A DNA stretch of 64,000 nt. It comes from a bacterium C-53 (lineage in GTDB: Bacteria > Bacillota > Clostridia > Lachnospirales > Lachnospiraceae). Made by a program: the position numbers and the translations under genes. The number at the start of each line of letters is the position of its first letter. Within the stretch, counting starts at the first letter, position 1. The notes under the pieces were generated by a model. That model was not told the origin of the DNA. It ran no database searches and worked only from the letters and a program-made list of their open reading frames with translations. The stretch lies in contig RAZD01000018.1 in assembly GCA_003612525.1 (NCBI GenBank), positions 1 through 64,000 on the forward strand. The letters are read 5' to 3'. Below, in pieces: positions 54,082 to 63,087 of this stretch.

Positions 54082-55029
54082 TCACTTAAATTTGTACCCG
54101 TATCCCCGCACAGTCAGAATATAGTCCGGGTGCTCACTGTCTCTCTCAATTTTCTTTCGAAGATTGCGGATATGTACATCCACAGTACGTGTTTCCCCAT
54201 AATAATCATATCCCCATATCTTTTCCAGAAGCACTTCCCTCGAAAATACCCGGCCACGATTTGACGCCATCAGGCTAAGAAGCTCAAATTCCTTCTTGGA
54301 CAGTCTTACAGGCCTGTCACTGACTGTCACTGTGCATGTCGTTTTGTTTATGACAATACTGTCAATTCTCTCTATGTCCTCCATTCCCTGTTTAAAATTC
54401 CTGTCCTTAACAGGAAAGAGAGCTGCCTCGTCTTTCTCCTGAGACGTTTCCGGACGCTCCCGTCCTTCTCGTCCGGACAAAACTGCCGAAAAGCCGACTA
54501 CAAGCACAAAGCAGATTAAGAGTGAAAGAATGACCTGTCTTGCAAGCTCTGCATTTAAATCAGCCAGCTCGTTGAGCGGCAGCGATACTCGAAGCACGCC
54601 GTCGAACCAGGCCGTCCGCACCGGAACCGCCGTATAAGAATAATTCAACCCCAGTGTATAGGAAGATCTCCTGGTCGTATGCGCATCTCCTCTTAGAGCT
54701 TCCCGCACTTCTTCACGGTCCTTATGATTTTCCATAGCAGCAGGGTCCGACTCAGAGTCCGCCGTCACATTGCCGTCTCTGTCAATCAAAGTAATGCGAA
54801 TGCCGTACTTTTCTGCATATTCTGCTGCAAATTCCTGATCTTCTTCGGAATTTCTATGCTCACCCGTCCTATAGAGATCGCTTAACAGTTCCGCCTGCTG
54901 CATACTGTGTCTTTGACTCTGTTGGTCAATAAAGCCATATCCCTTCGTCCAGAATACAATTTCCGCCGAAACAATCGTTACTATGGCAATCAATACATAG
55001 GTTCCAAATAATTTCAGTTCTTTTTTCAT
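54082..55029 (-). CDS. Membrane sensor fused to a PhoB-type winged helix (one-component regulator)
   Basis: A 315-residue protein. A first membrane helix (about 9-29) is followed by an extracytoplasmic PhoR/WalK-like sensor (about 30-165: IRITLIDRDGNVTADSESDP, ENHKDREEVREALRGDAH), a second helix (about 168-190), a charged linker and a C-terminal OmpR/PhoB winged helix (about 222-315: RLSKKEFELLSLMASNRGRV, WGYDYYGETRTVDVHIRNLR). There is no HAMP, histidine-kinase or receiver domain. It follows the Na/Pi cotransporter gene by a few bases. The start is ATG 55029; GTG 55035 is possible. Sensing is inferred to act directly on DNA binding. Confidence 0.9.
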   Translation of the reverse strand: MKKELKLFGTYVLIAIVTIVSAEIVFWTKGYGFIDQQSQRHSMQQAELLSDLYRTGEHRNSEEDQEFAAEYAEKYGIRITLIDRDGNVTADSESDPAAMENHKDREEVREALRGDAHTTRRSSYTLGLNYSYTAVPVRTAWFDGVLRVSLPLNELADLNAELARQVILSLLICFVLVVGFSAVLSGREGRERPETSQEKDEAALFPVKDRNFKQGMEDIERIDSIVINKTTCTVTVSDRPVRLSKKEFELLSLMASNRGRVFSREVLLEKIWGYDYYGETRTVDVHIRNLRKKIERDSEHPDYILTVRGYGYKFK

Positions 55030-55035
55030 GAACAC

Positions 55036-56679
55036 CTACCCCATTTCGTTTTCGATATATTCGGCAAGATTCACCGCATGGTCCGCAATGCGCTCCATAT
55101 TGGATAAAATATCAAGATAGATAATGCCGCTCTGTGCGTTGCACTGGTTCTTGGAAAGCCTTTTAATATGCCCCTCACGAAGCTCCTGTTCCAGCTCGTC
55201 CACTTTTTCCTCATCTGAAAATGTCTGTTTCACTGCATTCATATCTCTGTACTCCCGTGCCACATTCGCCTGAATCACCGCATCAATTGTCTTCGTATAT
55301 ATACGGTTCAGCCCTTTCATTGCCTTATCCGAAAACTGAAGTTTCTGCTCCTGCATACGAAGTGCCATTCCTGCTATATTATCGCAGTGGTCGCCAATTC
55401 TCTCAAGATCATTCACCGCGTAAAAAAGATTGCTCACTTCCTCATTCTGACGGTCTGTCAGGGAAAGCTTCTCAAGGTTTACAAGATATTCGGATATAAT
55501 TCCGGCAGTCTGGTCCATCACTTCCTCTGTCTCAATCACCTTCCGGATTTTTTTCATATTTCCTGCCAGAACGCCATCCATACATCTGCGCAGCTGCTCC
55601 ACTGCCATATTTCCCATACGCAGCACCTCCCTCTCCGCCTGCTCGACTGCCAGAGATGGATTCTCGAGCATACGAATGTCAAGATGCGGCAGAAGTTCAT
55701 TGCTTTCATCCTCATTCTCGTCCTCACGCACAATGATCTCGGAAAGCCGGACAAGCCAGCCGGCAAACGGAAACAGGACAATCGTATTTACGATATTAAA
55801 TACCGTATGGAACACTGAAATGTCCACGCTTCCTGCATGCAAAAGCCCCCAATCCTTCTTAATCTGAAACAGGACAAACATAAACATGCCGACAAGAACC
55901 GCCCCGATTACATTGAACATCAGATGAATCACCGCCGCACGTTTCGCATTTTTCTTCGCTCCCGTGCTTGATAAAAGCGCTGTGACACAGGTCCCAATAT
56001 TCTGGCCCAAAGTGATATAGACTACGGATTTCCATGTTACAACGCCATTCATGGCGAGCGTCTGCAAAATGCCGACCGATGCCGAAGAACTCTGAATAAT
56101 CGCTGTAACCGCCGCACCCGCAAGAATTCCGAGCACGGGATGAGCGCCCAAAGTTTCGAAAACAGCGGCAAAGACAGGTGCGTCTCTGAAGGGCTTGATG
56201 GCTCCCGACATATAAGACAGTCCGACAAACAAAAGACCAAATCCGATTAACAGCTCACCGATCGTCCTCCGTCTGTCGTTTTTCGCAAAAAGAACAATAA
56301 AAGCGGCAATACCGACAAGAAGCGGTGCAAAAAATTCCGGTTTCAAGAGATTCCCGAGTTCACTCATAGATACAATCCATGCCGTAACCGTTGTACCGAT
56401 ATTCGCACCCATAATGACTCCGACCGCCTGTGTCAGACTCATAATACCCGCGTTTACAAATCCCACAACCATAACCGTAGTCGCGGAACTACTTTGCATA
56501 ACGCTTGTTATTACTGCTCCTGCCAATATTGCCAGCAATTTGTTATTCGTAAGATATCCTAATAACTTCTTCATCTTATCGCCGGCAGTCTTCTGAAGTC
56601 CTTCTCCCATAATGTGAAGTCCATACAAAAACATTCCCACGCCGCCGGCAAACTTAAAAAGTAATTCTACCTGTTCCAT
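55036..56679 (-). CDS. Na/Pi cotransporter with C-terminal PhoU-like domain
   Basis: A 547-residue membrane protein of the NptA/YjbB type. Two inverted repeats carry QSSSATTVMVVGF and QSSSASVGILQTL, the sodium- and phosphate-binding motifs, across about residues 1-310. A cytoplasmic PhoU-like helical domain (about 345-547) follows. Such proteins move phosphate with sodium and may sense phosphate status through PhoU. The start at 56679 follows GGAGG. A row of four Pho-box-like hexamers precedes the gene. It is cotranscribed with the fusion regulator. Confidence 0.94.
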   Translation of the reverse strand: MEQVELLFKFAGGVGMFLYGLHIMGEGLQKTAGDKMKKLLGYLTNNKLLAILAGAVITSVMQSSSATTVMVVGFVNAGIMSLTQAVGVIMGANIGTTVTAWIVSMSELGNLLKPEFFAPLLVGIAAFIVLFAKNDRRRTIGELLIGFGLLFVGLSYMSGAIKPFRDAPVFAAVFETLGAHPVLGILAGAAVTAIIQSSSASVGILQTLAMNGVVTWKSVVYITLGQNIGTCVTALLSSTGAKKNAKRAAVIHLMFNVIGAVLVGMFMFVLFQIKKDWGLLHAGSVDISVFHTVFNIVNTIVLFPFAGWLVRLSEIIVREDENEDESNELLPHLDIRMLENPSLAVEQAEREVLRMGNMAVEQLRRCMDGVLAGNMKKIRKVIETEEVMDQTAGIISEYLVNLEKLSLTDRQNEEVSNLFYAVNDLERIGDHCDNIAGMALRMQEQKLQFSDKAMKGLNRIYTKTIDAVIQANVAREYRDMNAVKQTFSDEEKVDELEQELREGHIKRLSKNQCNAQSGIIYLDILSNMERIADHAVNLAEYIENEMG

Positions 56680-56722
56680 AAATACAAACCTCCCTGTTCT
56701 TCCCATTTATTACATCCAAAAT

Positions 56723-56773
56723 ATAATGAAAGAATGTAAAGAACATTGGAAAACTGTGTTAATTTTGTGTAAA
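56723..56773 (-). promoter_or_regulatory. Four Pho-box-like repeats overlapping the Na/Pi cotransporter promoter
   Basis: On the minus strand TTTACA (56773-56768), TTAACA (56762-56757), TTCCAA (56751-56746) and TTTACA (56740-56735) are spaced exactly 11 bp apart, like the TT(A/T)ACA repeats bound by PhoP/PhoB-type winged helices. The third takes the place of a poor -35 box 17 bp upstream of CATTAT (56728-56723), the layout expected for activation. The repeats overlap the end of vanZ. Confidence 0.75.
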
Positions 56774-57235
56774 ATCCTTTTTTCTGCGGAATATCTTTAG
56801 TATGATTACATATGTTATTATACCAACGCAATCAATCAGAACATCTTTAAAAGTGCCACTCCTTCCTCTCACAAATGTCTGATGAAATTCATCCGTTGAC
56901 GCATAAAGCGCCGGTATCAGAAATGTCAGGAAAAGAAGTATCCTTCCTCGTGCCCCGTAAGTTATAAGCGGTATTGAAACAAGAAATGCCAGGAATGCAT
57001 ACTCTGCCATATGTGCGGACTTTCTCACAATACCATCAATTGCTGCCGCATGCTGCACAATCTCCTCCTCCGTATACTCCCGCTCAAGGAATCGGACTGA
57101 CGCTTTTATAATCGCTCTTCCTACGGCTGAGCTTGTCTTTGCTGACAATTCTGCTTCCTGTGCGGAGAAGCGAAAAATAATACACATCATTATAAGCATT
57201 GGCAGAAAAGACAACAATTTTAAACTATGATTCAA
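56759..57235 (-). CDS. VanZ-family membrane protein
   Basis: A 158-residue protein with four or five membrane helices and the conserved VRKSAHMAEYAFLAFLV and STDEFHQTFVRGRSGTFKDV stretches of VanZ. VanZ-like proteins are linked to glycopeptide or envelope stress, but most have no known role. It starts at TTG 57235 after GGGGAGG and lies beyond a terminator, so it has its own promoter. Its last codons overlap the Pho-box repeats of the next gene. Confidence 0.88.
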   Translation of the reverse strand: MNHSLKLLSFLPMLIMMCIIFRFSAQEAELSAKTSSAVGRAIIKASVRFLEREYTEEEIVQHAAAIDGIVRKSAHMAEYAFLAFLVSIPLITYGARGRILLFLTFLIPALYASTDEFHQTFVRGRSGTFKDVLIDCVGIITYVIILKIFRRKKDFTQN

Positions 57236-57294
57236 AAAATTCCTCCCCTTCTTCTCTCCGGAAATCTGACTAATCTCAGGAATAGGAATAAAAA

Positions 57295-57327
57295 CTGCCG
57301 GAGAAACGTTTTCTGTTTCGCCGACAG
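57295..57327 (-). terminator. Terminator after the orphan ABC permease gene
   Basis: CTGCCGGAGAAAC (57295-57307) pairs with GTTTCGCCGACAG (57315-57327) with two mismatches and, on the minus strand, is followed by TTTTTA. It separates the permease gene from vanZ. Confidence 0.8.
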
Positions 57328-57334
57328 CTTCTCT

Positions 57335-58096
57335 TTAAAACTCTTTTTTCCGATAGCCGGTAATTCCGATTGCGCAGGCTGCAACCGTGTATATGGTGCC
57401 AAGCAGGAGGATCTTTTTGTAGTTCATTGTAAAGAAAAACTGCAATGCATTAAATTCCGGCGTAATCAATATATTTGTAATCCATGTAAAAGGCGGGAGT
57501 TTAAATGGCTCCGCTGCAAAAAACATGATTAAGCGGGGAATCGCCAAAACAACAATGAAAAAAGCAATAAACGCTTTCCTCTTTCTTCTGTAAAGAAATA
57601 AAAACATGTTTCCCATCGCAACTCCGGCCACCCATAACGGAATTGCCACCACAACTTTTTCTATGAAATCCAAAATTGTCAAAGCGTCTATCGTTCCATC
57701 ATTCAGCTGGAACAATACGGTAATCCCGATAAAACCCACTACCGCAATCACAAGCAGCAAACCCGATAAAATCAAAGCCGCCGCAAACTTTCCAAGATAT
57801 AACTTTGTTCTGCTGAGCCCAATCGTCGCCTTATCCCGGATACGCGGGTCGGGATAATCCTTCCCAAACACGATATCCGCTATAAAAATACTGCTATAAT
57901 AAGGAATGGCAAATACACCCTCCGCAAATATAATAAGATTATACCCAAAAGCCCCGTCGTTCATTCCATAAATTGTTCGAAAACAGATCATGGACAGATT
58001 TGCCAGTACACAAAGGATAATCATACCTGCCACATAGCACAGGACATATCTTCTGCGCAAGGCATTTTTCAATTCGCTGCCTATATAATAACACAT
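57335..58096 (-). CDS. ABC-2-like permease without an adjacent ATPase
   Basis: A 253-residue membrane protein with about six helices, beginning MCYYIGSELKNALRRRYVLC and including FGKDYPDPRIRDKATIGLSR, the cytoplasmic loop pattern of ABC-2 permeases. No ATP-binding partner is encoded nearby, so it must use an ATPase from elsewhere or act differently. It starts 22 bases after the guaB stop, with GGAG, and could be read through from guaB. It ends in a terminator. Confidence 0.75.
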   Translation of the reverse strand: MCYYIGSELKNALRRRYVLCYVAGMIILCVLANLSMICFRTIYGMNDGAFGYNLIIFAEGVFAIPYYSSIFIADIVFGKDYPDPRIRDKATIGLSRTKLYLGKFAAALILSGLLLVIAVVGFIGITVLFQLNDGTIDALTILDFIEKVVVAIPLWVAGVAMGNMFLFLYRRKRKAFIAFFIVVLAIPRLIMFFAAEPFKLPPFTWITNILITPEFNALQFFFTMNYKKILLLGTIYTVAACAIGITGYRKKEF

Positions 58097-58118
58097 GAAA
58101 TTCTCCTAAAACTTTTGA

Positions 58119-59603
<1,485 letters not shown>

Positions 59604-59657
59604 TCATGAGTGTAACAAATTACACGCTTCCTGTCAAGAATCATTGAATCCTGTCGT

Positions 59658-60152
59658 CTAGCTGAAAACCTTTCTCGGAAACTGATTTCTGATTGCCGTA
59701 ATGATCGCATCATTTGGCTCAAGATAAACACGTGCGCTTTCCTTTCCGTCATTGATAATCATCACGTACCGAACGGCATCCTTATCGCCGGATGTAAAAT
59801 CTTTTGTCGTCATCTGTCTGTTCTTAAATTCATCAAGCTGATACACACCTTCTTTGGCGAATATCTCCATTTTGTCAAGCGTATAATTTGCAACCGTCTT
59901 TCTCTTTGTCTTTGACATAATCTTATCTACCTGAAGTTCCTTGCTCACATAGAGATACTCATACTCAATGCTCAGATTCGGCAGAAAAAAATAACACAAA
60001 ACCGCCGCAACAATCGCTACCACGAATAAAGGAAAAATCACAAGCCCCAATAAAAATAAAACCGCCGTCAAACCAATCGCCACGCCTTTAATCAGAATAT
60101 CCGTCGGCTTTGTTTTCCTTGCTATCATCCATTCCACATATGAATCGTTCAT
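59658..60152 (-). CDS. DUF6106-like membrane protein
   Basis: A 164-residue protein. After MNDSYVEWMIARKTKPTDI come two membrane helices (about 22-41 and 44-62), and a cytoplasmic beta-rich domain follows with SIEYEYLYVSKELQVDKIMS and YVMIINDGKESARVYLEPND. It matches the DUF6106 pattern common in Lachnospiraceae, with no assigned function. A GGAGGT ribosome site precedes the ATG. It lies upstream of guaB by 81 bases in the same direction. Confidence 0.8.
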   Translation of the reverse strand: MNDSYVEWMIARKTKPTDILIKGVAIGLTAVLFLLGLVIFPLFVVAIVAAVLCYFFLPNLSIEYEYLYVSKELQVDKIMSKTKRKTVANYTLDKMEIFAKEGVYQLDEFKNRQMTTKDFTSGDKDAVRYVMIINDGKESARVYLEPNDAIITAIRNQFPRKVFS

Positions 60153-60440
60153 TTTCTACCTCCGCCTTTGCCACTGTATTTGAATTTCTTTACAGTATAT
60201 CAAATATTCGTGTAAGAGACAACAGGACATGCACGTAAAAAGAGATAGAAAATGTAAAAAAAGAATAACCTGTATAATTTTTTTATGAATATTCTACTCT
60301 TTATTTTCGGTTTGTGGTACGATAAAAAAGCAGCGAAATTCGGCTGCCTTGCCGCAGGCATGTTTTTCGCTCGCTCATCTGCCGGCCAAAGACAGCAGGC
60401 AGTGTTATAGCCGGGAAAAACTATGAGAAGGAGACTTTAT

Positions 60441-61163
60441 ATGGCAATCAGTGACGAGATACGCGAACAGCGGAAAAAACTCAGCGGGATGACATCGAAA
60501 CAGAAAATTTCCTACATTATATATTATTATAAATTTCATTTTCTCGGGGCGCTTTTTGTGCTGACAATCCTGATTTCCCTGATTCACAGCATAGTAACAA
60601 AGAAGGAAATTTCTTTATACTGCGCCATGATCAACTCCCTCCCCTATGATTCCGAGCTCACTGCATTGCGGGAGGATTTCAGTGAATACGCCGGCATTGA
60701 TCTCAATGAAAATGACGTTGTCATTGATTGCACCATGAATATCAATTACGAATCGCAGGACCAGATGACATATGGATATGTGCAGAAGCTGATGGCGCTG
60801 CTCAACACAGGAGACATCGATGTGTTTGTCGCAGACAAGCCTGTTGTTGATAATTACGGACAGATAGCCGCGTTTAAAAATCTGGAAGAATTTCTGCCCG
60901 ATGACTTAAAGCAGGAACTGGAAGGACAATTTGATATTTATGAGTATACATTCACCGACGAAGATACCGGAGAAACAGCCACACTCCCGATCGGGCTCTA
61001 TATTTACAACTCAAAAATTCTTCGGGAATGTTATGAGTCAAACGGCATGCAGGGAATGTATACCGAAGAGATGAATCCGATTTTCTGTATCACAGCAAAT
61101 GGAAAGAATCCGGAAAATGCAATAAAATTTCTCCGTTACCTGATTTCTGAAAATGAAACATAA
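60441..61163 (+). CDS. Membrane-anchored solute-binding-like protein
   Basis: A 240-residue protein with a basic N-terminus (MAISDEIREQRKKLSG), one membrane helix (about 38-57, FLGALFVLTILISLIHSI) and an extracytoplasmic part with ALREDFSEYAGIDLNENDVV, YVQKLMALLNTGDIDVFVAD and NPENAIKFLRYLIS, reminiscent of type 2 extracellular solute-binding domains. There is no lipobox. It may sense rather than transport a ligand. GGAG precedes the ATG at 60441. Transcribed alone; function unknown. Confidence 0.65.
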   Translation: MAISDEIREQRKKLSGMTSKQKISYIIYYYKFHFLGALFVLTILISLIHSIVTKKEISLYCAMINSLPYDSELTALREDFSEYAGIDLNENDVVIDCTMNINYESQDQMTYGYVQKLMALLNTGDIDVFVADKPVVDNYGQIAAFKNLEEFLPDDLKQELEGQFDIYEYTFTDEDTGETATLPIGLYIYNSKILRECYESNGMQGMYTEEMNPIFCITANGKNPENAIKFLRYLISENET

Positions 61164-61203
61164 CGGCAGGAAGATGTCTTCACATCCCCTGCCGTTTAAA
61201 AGC

Positions 61204-62049
61204 CTATTTTCCGACAGCAACCTCAACATTTCCGTATACGGCCACCTTCCGGACACCGCCGTCGTCCGAGAGCGGGTCCGGCACTTCCCGGATATCCGCA
61301 CTTCCGTTTTCCAGATCTTTCAGGCATCGTATCAGATCGGGCAGTACATTTTCTCCCAGGGGCGACGCAAATCCCCGGTAATCATGATGCGCATTATACA
61401 CCATGTCAAAAGAAGTTCCCTTCATCGCATAAATACGCTCCAGACCCTTTCTGGCAGTCCCTGCCGCCTCTTCCACTGACGATGTCTTCAAAGCAGGCAG
61501 AAAATTACGGTTGCAGGCGTCGCCGCAAAAGAGAATCCTGCTTTTATCATCAATAGCCACACATTCCCCCGCCGTATGTCCCGGACAATGGTAGACCGTA
61601 ACCTTCCTTCCGCCCAGATCAAATACCTGGCCGTCTTTCATGACCTTTTTCACCGGCTCTTTCGGCCACTCCGTAATATCCGTCTCCGGACTGTAAATAT
61701 AGCTCTTGTCTTCCCTTCCCGCAATCAGATTCGCATACCACCTGCGCTCTTCCACTGTGACAGGCAGCTCCAGTTCGCTCCAGTCATAATCCGCTTCATG
61801 AATAAAGACCTCATCGAAGAAGCCGGCGCCACCGATATGATCTACATGATTATGCGTCAGTATCACATCATATGGTTTATCTGTAATTCGGTTTTCAATG
61901 ACCCATCGAAGATCACCGATTCCGGTGCCCGTATCAAGCACAAGCGCTCTCTTTTCTCCCACAATCACAAATACGGACACGCAGTCAAACTCATCAATTT
62001 CATAAATTCCTTCGCTGAATTCATAATACGGCAAAGCTCTTGTCAACAT
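61204..62049 (-). CDS. Metallo-beta-lactamase-fold hydrolase
   Basis: A 281-residue enzyme of the MBL superfamily. Metal ligands are visible in LTHNHVDHIGGAGFF (the HxHxDH motif), VTVYHCPGHTAGECVA and LFCGDACN. The family includes thioesterases, glyoxalase II-like and lactonase-type hydrolases, and this sequence does not fix the substrate. The start at 62049 follows GGAGGAAAG; an upstream in-frame start would add 15 residues. It lies 81 bases downstream of the sugar permease gene and could be the last gene of that operon. Confidence 0.88.
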   Translation of the reverse strand: MLTRALPYYEFSEGIYEIDEFDCVSVFVIVGEKRALVLDTGTGIGDLRWVIENRITDKPYDVILTHNHVDHIGGAGFFDEVFIHEADYDWSELELPVTVEERRWYANLIAGREDKSYIYSPETDITEWPKEPVKKVMKDGQVFDLGGRKVTVYHCPGHTAGECVAIDDKSRILFCGDACNRNFLPALKTSSVEEAAGTARKGLERIYAMKGTSFDMVYNAHHDYRGFASPLGENVLPDLIRCLKDLENGSADIREVPDPLSDDGGVRKVAVYGNVEVAVGK

Positions 62050-62130
62050 TCTTTCCTCCGTTTCCGCACAGCATTCCGCATGCGCCGGGTCCATGATGCT
62101 GTGCAGCCACAGACCCGCCGGCCGAAATCG

Positions 62131-63087
62131 TCAACTTTTCTTCGTCTTCACCTGATAACAGTCAATTGCAACGGCTGCAAGCAGAATCAGTCCCTTTACC
62201 ACACTCTGGAAATTAGAATTTACCCCCATCAGTACGAGGCCATTGTCCAGAATACCCAGAATAATGACGCCTACTACCACTCCGCTTATCTTTCCCTCAC
62301 CGCCTGAAATACTGATACCGCCGAGACATGCTGCGGTCATACAGTCAAACGGATAGCTGCTTCCGGCGCCTGGCTGGGATGCATTCGTTCTTCCGACCAT
62401 AATAATCGCTGCGATGCTGGCTGCGAATCCTGTAAATGCATAGATGAAAACCGTAAGCCTGTCAACATTGATGCCGGCCAGTCTCGCCGCTTCCTTATTT
62501 CCGCCAAGTGCATAAATATGACGTCCCAAATACGTCTTGTTCATAACAATCCATCCAAAAATAATAAAGATAACAAAGATAATTACAGGAACCGGAATTA
62601 CGCCTATGTACCCCTGCCCGATCATGGTAAATGCTTCAGGCATTCCTGTGATCGGATATCCGCCTGTGATCAGATAGGCCACGCCCTGCAGCACAAGCAT
62701 CATGGACAGTGTCACAATAATCGGAGCCACATGCAGCTTTACGGCCACCAGACCATTTAAAGAACCGAAAAGACAGCCGATGAAAATGCCAATGACAATT
62801 GCCGGCACAATTCCCATATTCATATTTACCATAAAATATCCCAGAATCATTCCTACCACAGCCATCTGACCGCCTACGGACAAATCCATTCCCCCGCCGA
62901 TCATAACTGCGGATACCCCGGTTACTACAATACCAAACATGGATACCTGCCGGAGAATATTGATAATATTCTTATAGGACAGAAAGTTAGGGGCTGCCGC
63001 CGCAAAGAAAATAAAGACTGCCGCAAGAAAAATATAAATACCAAATTTTTTATAATAATCAATCCATGTTTTTTTCGTCTGTTCCAT
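62131..63087 (-). CDS. Sugar ABC transporter permease (RbsC type)
   Basis: A 318-residue integral membrane protein with about ten helices and the BPD_transp_2 patterns LRQVSMFGIVVTGVSAVMI and GGGMDLSVGGQMA, then YALGGNKEAARLAGINV. It forms the channel of a ribose/galactose/xylose-class importer. It overlaps the ATPase gene by about 29 bases. The start is placed at ATG 63087 because GGAGGG is well spaced from it; ATG 63093 is almost on top of the ribosome site. Confidence 0.93.
   Translation of the reverse strand: MEQTKKTWIDYYKKFGIYIFLAAVFIFFAAAAPNFLSYKNIINILRQVSMFGIVVTGVSAVMIGGGMDLSVGGQMAVVGMILGYFMVNMNMGIVPAIVIGIFIGCLFGSLNGLVAVKLHVAPIIVTLSMMLVLQGVAYLITGGYPITGMPEAFTMIGQGYIGVIPVPVIIFVIFIIFGWIVMNKTYLGRHIYALGGNKEAARLAGINVDRLTVFIYAFTGFAASIAAIIMVGRTNASQPGAGSSYPFDCMTAACLGGISISGGEGKISGVVVGVIILGILDNGLVLMGVNSNFQSVVKGLILLAAVAIDCYQVKTKKS

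Noticed and set aside
57227-57532. A 101-residue plus-strand ORF over the end of the orphan permease gene
   Set aside because: It is antisense to the permease and crosses its terminator, with no ribosome site or recognisable sequence.
60153-60440. A structured RNA in the GC-rich stretch before the solute-binding-like gene
   Set aside because: Several short complementary segments are present (for example GCAGC with GCTGC) but no known RNA motif could be matched.
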